64,000 nucleotides of DNA from the NCBI GenBank assembly GCA_964019695.1, contig OZ026519.1, positions 28,673,213 through 28,737,212 on the forward strand, given 5' to 3'. A program made the position numbers and the translations under genes. The notes under the pieces were generated by a model. That model was not told the DNA's origin, did no database searches, and saw only the letters and a list, made by a program, of their open reading frames with translations. The stretch comes from Loripinus fragilis (lineage: Eukaryota > Mollusca > Bivalvia > Lucinida > Lucinidae). Below, in pieces: positions 58,583 through 64,000 of the stretch (the stretch's first letter is position 1; each line of letters opens with the position of its first letter).

Positions 58583-59039
58583 CTTCTGTTGTGCAATACA
58601 CACACAAACGAAATTATCCAGTACCGTCTATAATCAGAAATCACAGACTAATTTGTTTGACTGTGAATATATTCTATCATTTGTTTTGGGGAAAAAGTCG
58701 CATTTAATACGGGTTATTCACTCATACGTTGAAACACACTTGGTAATGTGATGTTGTGCGTTATTAACTTTATCTACAGTATTCTATGTTTTTCGTTTGA
58801 AATGTGTTTCCATTAATGTATTGATGTTGACAGTACTTGTTACACACAATTTAAAATGGTGAATCATACACTTTGAATTATGTCTTGGTATCCTTTTGCT
58901 GACTTTGTTACAGTTTATCCCTATGCAATATAAGCATTGAATCAACCTTTAACGTACAAATTGTAGTTTGCAGCAGAGGACATTGTTAATCCTAACCTCA
59001 CCAACTGAACGATTCCATTACGAATTTTAGGTTATTTTC

Positions 59040-59242
59040 GTAGTACAGTTAATCCTGTGTAAAAAGGACCGAAAATTGGTTCTCAAGACCAATTATCGTC
59101 AATGCAGATCAAAAGTATTTCAAAATGCTCCAAGAGGAGCATTCTGTAATACTTCTGACCTTCATTAAGCTACCATTAGTCATTAAGATCTTTATTTTGT
59201 CTATTTTTGAGTTGCCGTTTTACACAGGTTCTACTGAAAATT
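59040..59242. mobile_element. MITE, ACAGT..AACCTGT family, solo copy
   Basis: Left 'tacagttaatcctgtgtaaa' and right inverted 'cagtagaacctgtgtaaaac'. The core 'aaaatgctccaagaggagca' + 'ttctg' is the same palindrome as in 35759-36167. Confidence 0.75.
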
Positions 59243-59479
59243 AAAATTGCAAATATATATTCTTTTAAGTTCTAAAAATGCATTCTGTTAGGAAATCAGA
59301 CGCTGTGTTTTGTGGCATCTGATCTGTTTCTGCAATGTCGATGTCCAATAAAAAAGACGCTTAGCTGAAATGGGTTACAGCATGAAAACTGTTACAAATC
59401 TATTTTACGTTCTTAGAATATGTATAATCCAAGCTTGTGGTGTATCTCTCTGTTTTTTCAATCTTTAAATGAAAAAGTT

Positions 59480-60385
59480 GTTTAACTGTTTGATTTCTAT
59501 TAATCCGGTATTCAGTTGTATTTACTGTTGAGACCTTATATTTGTTTTATCTCCTTTTTATATATTTATTTACTAGGAGATGATACATCAATAAGTTAGG
59601 GATCTATCATGCAAACCAAACATCTATTCTGAACTGGGGTTTAAACGAATTTAAGCCCTCCAGTAAAATATTTTACTGACCGTTCCAAGGCGGTACTTCT
59701 TTAGTGGATCTTGGATGATTTTTTTGGTCTTGTGTTTGCTATGCCTTTGTACACGTCTGTTTATATGTGCCTTGTAGTCACCTGCTGGGAAAGGGCTGAC
59801 CTCTTGGCTGTCGTTTGTGGTGTCTCACTGTGAGTTTTTCCCTTTCCCATAGGTATCCTGGGTCAGGTGTGGTACTTGATTGTATCGATTCCTGATCTTT
59901 GCATCCTTACTTATTTTAACTGTTGGATTTCTTTTACTCCAGTATTCAGTTGTATACACTGTTGAGTCCTTATCATTGTTTTATATCCTTTTTATATCTC
60001 GATTTGCTGTTACTATGAGATGATCCATCGATAAGTCATGTAAACCAATCATCTATTTGTGTTGATCCACATCAGATATAAAATATGAGTTTGGTACCAT
60101 TAAACTAGTTTAAGCTCTCCAGTAAAATGTTTTACTGACCATTCCATGGCTGTGCTTCTTTAGTGGATCCTTTTTGTTATCCATGTTTAGTGTCTGTCAC
60201 ACTGTCTGGTCTGTTCATTGCAGCCTTGTGGTCACCTCTTTGGAAAGGGTTGACCTCTTGGCTCTCTTATATGTGATGTTTTCTTGTGTTTTTGTCACTT
60301 TAACATGTATTGTCCCGGGGCAGGTGTGGTACTTGATTCTATCGATTCCTGAACTTTGTCTTCTTCCTTACTTACTATAATCTTT
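59480..60385 (+). repeat. Diverged ~450-bp tandem duplication
   Basis: Unit 1 (about 59487-59930) and unit 2 (about 59925-60385) both run from 'tattcagttgtat.....ctg' + 'ttgag', through 'gagatgat.catc.ataagt', to 'ctccagtaaaat.ttttactg' and the dispersed repeat ending 'gtggtacttgatt.tatcga'. Confidence 0.7.
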
Positions 60386-60483
60386 ACATATGCTATATAG
60401 GATCGATTTTACAATACACTATCAAATTAAATCAAACGTTTGTGGAGGAACAATGAAAAAAGTCAATAAGCAATGCTTATTAG

Positions 60484-61334
60484 ATACCCCCCGCACAGTA
60501 AGCTTCAGTGAAAAAACTTGGCAAGTTATAGTTAAAACCAGCAGACCTAAGTTTTAAAATGAAGATTTCAGTAGATTCTGTGCTAAACAAAAATTATAAA
60601 CTACTTCATGCATATGTTCAATGTGTCTACATTGTATCCGCAAAGTATCAAATTGCTCAATCAAAAGCTGTGGTAGGAGTTGAGCGGCCCATAAAGGCAC
60701 TATCCATGCATATACAAAAGCCATATAAGGGAATAATTGGCTGTCATTGTGTCAAAAAAATTTTTTCAACCAGACTCCTTAATGCATATGTTCAATGTGT
60801 CTATATTGTAAAGGAAAAGTATCAAATTGCTCCCTTAAAAGCTGTGGTAGGAGTTGATCGGCCCATGAAGGCACCATCTATGCATATACAAAAGCCCTAT
60901 TAAGGAGAAATTGTCTAAGTTCTCATAGCTGTCATTTTGTCAAAATAAATTTTTTTGAACCAAACTCCTTCATGCATGTGTTCAATGTGTCTACATTGTA
61001 TAGGCAAAGTATCAAATTGTTCCATCAAAAGCTGTGGTAGGAGTTGATCGGCCCGTGTATGGCCTATAATAGCATAAGCATAAAACCCTATATTAAAAGC
61101 CATTTAGAACTACAAAGGGAAATAACTCTAATAGAATTGGCCCCTAGCCCTTACTTTTTTGTCTAAAGTATTTGTCTTGCATATATGAACATGTTTGCAA
61201 GGTTTGATGAAAATCCAGCAATGACTCTCCAAGTTATTAAAAAAAAAAACGTTACGGACGGACGGACGCACGGACGCACGGACGCACGCACGGACAACGT
61301 GAAAACAGTATACCCCACCACAAACGGGGGGTAT
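60484..61334. mobile_element. Composite element, ATACCCCCCG ends, internal 180-bp repeats and GGAC run
   Basis: Left ATACCCCCCGC and right inverted ATACCCCCCGT. Inside are three diverged ~180-bp units sharing 'catatgttcaatgtgtctac', 'aaagctgtggtaggagttga' and 'cggccc' (about 60605, 60785 and 60970). Then come 'aggtttgatgaaaatccagc' and a GGAC/GCAC run (61253-61300). The right end forms a small hairpin 'tataccccaccacaaacggg' + 'gggtata'. I recognise this layout from bivalve genomes. The 114-codon frame is repeat-derived. Confidence 0.75.
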
Positions 61335-61739
61335 AAAGACATTTTTCTTACAATTTGTAAACCACATGCCTTTCACCTGGTAACGGTGTGTTTACATACG
61401 GTCATGCAGTCGAATCACTTAATATACTTAAGGAATAAAGAAACGCAACAGACACTTCGAGTCGTGGTAAGCATACAATATAATACAAGTTTTTCGTGCA
61501 AATGATATTTATCCATAGGAGCAGTATGTGTCCGTCAAATTACAGCAGGTTCAACGTAATTATCGATTACGTAATCATTTTGGTATGCGCGTAACCAGCC
61601 TGACCCCCGTAGTAAACTCCTGAAACGGGGTCAATAAAAGAAAAGTTTGAATCAGCCATCGGTTATTTGTTTTAAAAAGTCATGGCATAGATTGCGGATC
61701 AAGGAAATTATCAAATGGCGACGTTTCTGTAGGATTCTG

Positions 61740-62450
61740 AAACGGCGACACGTCATTAACGTCAACTCTTAATACTGCGTGAAACGCGTAAACTTTCTTT
61801 TCTGCTTGAGATTTATTCATTACAAGGACGTTTTGTTCAAGAATTATGACTTGAGATCTTCAGACGTCAAAAATACTCAATTCTGACGTCAAAATTCGAT
61901 ATCCTACGTTTTAATGGTTTCCATGATATTTATGTGTTTTTCTTATGATAAAATGGTCCAGTGACAAAGTTTAGGTTACAGTTAACAAGTTTGGTGTTGA
62001 CTCTCGGCATGAAATCAGATGTTTTCTCTTCCATTATGCCGTGTTTTGTTTGGCTAACGTCAATATAAACACCTTACTAGCGTATTTCTACGGTATCTGA
62101 AAAGTCAGTTTTTCCCAAGAAAGCATATTCTGATTTCTCTAGGTTTATCTTATCCCGTATATTCACCAGCGACCCAAACCTGACGGCTCTAAGTGACGTT
62201 TATCGTTTATTCACTACCATTGTGTACTTTGCCATTCAAGTAGCGTGTTTTGACGCAATAGTTGACTGCATTACGAATATGATTGAACGTTTGTTTAATT
62301 TGCACATTGTCAAGTCGACGCCAAATAACCAAACATGGAAAAGATGGGGGTGTCTTGATCTTTATTCTGACGTTAACGTCCGTTTTACGTTTTCATATTT
62401 TTTTCATCTTGTAGAGTAAAATGTAGCGTTAAAATGACGTTTTGGTATTT
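61740..62450. promoter_or_regulatory. Dispersed cluster of TGACGT half-sites
   Basis: 'gacacgtcattaacgtcaac', 'agacgtcaaaa', 'ctgacgtcaaaa', 'ctaacgtcaat', 'agtgacgttta', 'ctgacgttaacgtccg' and 'aatgacgtttt' occur in about 700 bp, well above the rest of the window. Possible bZIP/CREB-bound region upstream of the open segment at 63925, or an old transposon. Inference only. Confidence 0.3.
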
Positions 62451-62459
62451 CATCACATG

Positions 62460-63510
62460 CTATAAATACTCAATAAGAAATTTTCAAAAAAGATTTCACC
62501 AAACCGTCAATTAGACACGCAAAAATTAAATTTTTGTCTGTTGCTTTTCTTTATTCCTTAAGTATATATCGAAATTGTTAAAATACTATATAACTTATGT
62601 ACGTAGATTATTTGATATAGAGCACAAACTATTAATCAGCCATCGTCATAAGCCCAATGCACCAGTGGTAAAGGCGTAACACCACACACTTGATAAGCTG
62701 TAAGAACGCAGATAAAGATATATTGACTAAAACTGGGAATTTAAATTTGGGGGTTCTTTTTAATGGAGTTTGAAGGTTCAGGAGGTATTTTTGAAGGATG
62801 CAATGACAAATAGTTTAAAGTGTATGTGAATCATTGCTTGCAATTTTACATTTCGTAGGTTAGTCTTTGTATTGTTATTCTATTACTTGCATTCTTTAAT
62901 ATGTTCCTTGCTAGTATGTATCCATTGTTCAGTGTATTTAGCTATTGTTTATCAGAAATTATAAACATGTTTATAACAGAGGGTGAAGACCCGGGAGAAT
63001 TCAGTCAATGTGGCATTTCGTCCGGGACTGTACTGACTGCAAAGAAACGAGAGCCACCCAACATAATTTGAAAATCTTAATCTGTGACCCATTGATACAA
63101 ACAGTGGCCATCTAAGTTTATCGTAACAATCCATTTTGAATAACTCATTAGTATTCAACGTGCTATCATTTATATATTGCCCGTTTTGCATGAATTTATG
63201 TTGTGAAATACTACATCATGTGCATTTATGCGGAATTTGTTTAATAATTGTGTCTTTGTTTGTTTAGAATGATTTAATATAGCTTTTGATCTTCTGAATC
63301 TTGGTATATCACGTTATAAATTAGTGCACGAACTAACCAGGCTTGAATAACGCAAACATACAACGTATACATGTGGGCTACCATATAAGTCTGTGTGGTT
63401 CCTATCATAAAGGCTAACAGCGTAGTCTCAAGCGAGTTTGCACAAACACACAGTTGTTAGCATATAAAGCGTGTGGTGGAAGAAGACGTATCAAGCAAAT
63501 AATAAGTAAT
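62460..63510. other. Non-coding, nothing recognised
   Basis: AT-rich; no terminal repeats, no protein resemblance. Confidence 0.35.
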
Positions 63511-63514
63511 AAGA

Positions 63515-63730
63515 CCTGGTCCAAAGGTTATAAAACTTTTTTCATGCTCAACTGAAATGAGCATAACATTTATTGGCGTTTTAAGATTTAATTGCATGAT
63601 AAATACAACATCGTACAGATTGAAAGCAAGAAAAGTTTTTTAATTCTCAGCATTTTAGTTTATAGGGCAGTTTACAATTCATGCTCATTAAAGATTAGCA
63701 TGAAAACAGTTTTACAACATTGGCCCCTGT
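63515..63730. mobile_element. MITE, CC(A/T)GGCC family, copy 4
   Basis: Left 'cctggtccaaaggttataaa' + 'acttttttcatgctcaact' and right inverted 'caggggccaatgttgtaaaa' + 'ctgttttcatgct'. Confidence 0.8.
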
Positions 63731-63924
63731 AGCCGCACTGGACGTTTAAAGAGATGTTTATGTATATGCGATCAGTACCATCGTTTGGTCTAGAACGTGG
63801 TGTAATAAGATAATGCAGTGAGCATACACCCATTCCATTATAAAAAAATTCATAAAGCCCATTTTACAATGTTATTTTCCATACATAACTCATGATGGTA
63901 TATTATGGCTATTGTTGTTTCCAG

Positions 63925-64000
63925 GTTTATTTCACTGAAAGAGTAAATGACATCATTCTTCATTCAGATAGCTTAACAGTCCAAAAATATTCAAAGGACT
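63925..64000 (+). CDS. Candidate exon start resembling an M1 aminopeptidase N-terminal domain (runs off the window)
   Basis: The acceptor 'attgttgtttccag' ends at 63924. Only frame 0 is open to the window edge. It reads VYFTERVNDIILHSDSLTVQ then KYSKD. In M1 (gluzincin) aminopeptidases the N-terminal beta domain has a strand pattern 'v.f.v.e.t..IvLHs.dL.i', and this peptide fits it closely, including the LHS. M1 ectopeptidases are usually type II membrane proteins, which would suit the hydrophobic exon at 35706. However, the expected preceding 'LP..l.P.hY' strand was not found, and the phase of 57263 does not match directly. The catalytic HEXXH region would lie beyond the window. Confidence 0.4.

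Noticed and set aside
60559..60903. 114-codon open frame as a gene
   Set aside because: It consists of two translated units of the 180-bp repeat within a transposable element.
62648..62715. Possible tRNA-like 'caccagtggtaaaggcgtaa'
   Set aside because: No B box and no acceptor stem pairing.

Overview
The window is animal nuclear DNA, AT-rich and almost free of genes. Many dispersed repeats look like families I know from marine bivalve genomes: MITEs carrying 'actgtaaattcagaaattttcgcg'-type and 'tatgagccg..catgag'-type ends, foldbacks with 'gtctacactgtttgc', and a composite ending in a GGAC-rich run and 'ggggggtata'. A bivalve mollusc is therefore the likely source; this is inference from repeat flavour, not from a marker gene. 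No bacterial-style gene, operon, CRISPR array or complete RNA gene is visible.

Layout. 1-9.4 kb: MITEs, a TATG microsatellite, a dead mariner transposase (3.07-3.37 kb), and an unusual series of spaced GTGAATTACGTTACC motifs (4.08-5.48 kb). 9.4-13.8 kb: a LINE 3' end with a TATT-rich tail, a long (TA)n tract, two palindromic MITEs, a CRE-like motif cluster, and a clear but broken non-LTR reverse transcriptase on the minus strand. 13.8-26.8 kb: more MITEs, several perfect hairpins, a 24-bp minisatellite, and a second LINE tail. 26.87-34.88 and 45.72-53.77 kb: two almost identical copies (I saw three substitutions, one 44-bp tandem duplication and one poly-G length change) of an 8.0-kb element. 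Its ends are inverted repeats (AGACATTTTTCAGTT plus matching subterminal blocks) and each copy is flanked by ATT/ATT. Inside it sits a second 4.56-kb element with its own ~170-bp inverted ends and a CCT/CCT duplication, carrying repeated TACGTTAC motifs. Neither element has a recognisable transposase, so both look non-autonomous.

35.7-45.7 kb holds nested repeats: a palindrome with a tRNA-like SINE head in its loop; a second SINE split by a 1.06-kb element densely filled with ACGAAT/ACGATT words; a 1.72-kb foldback with 514-bp arms and a TAATA duplication; and a microsatellite cluster. 53.8-64 kb holds further MITEs, a diverged ~450-bp tandem duplication, and a composite element with a 180-bp internal tandem repeat.

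Host gene. Three open, splice-bounded plus-strand segments (35706-35754, 38301-38411, 57102-57263) join in a consistent reading phase. They would encode a hydrophobic membrane segment followed by a stalk-like stretch. At the right edge an open segment (63925-64000) reads like the start of an M1 aminopeptidase N-terminal domain. If these belong together, the window covers the 5' part of a type II membrane protein gene whose introns are full of transposons. That link is a hypothesis.
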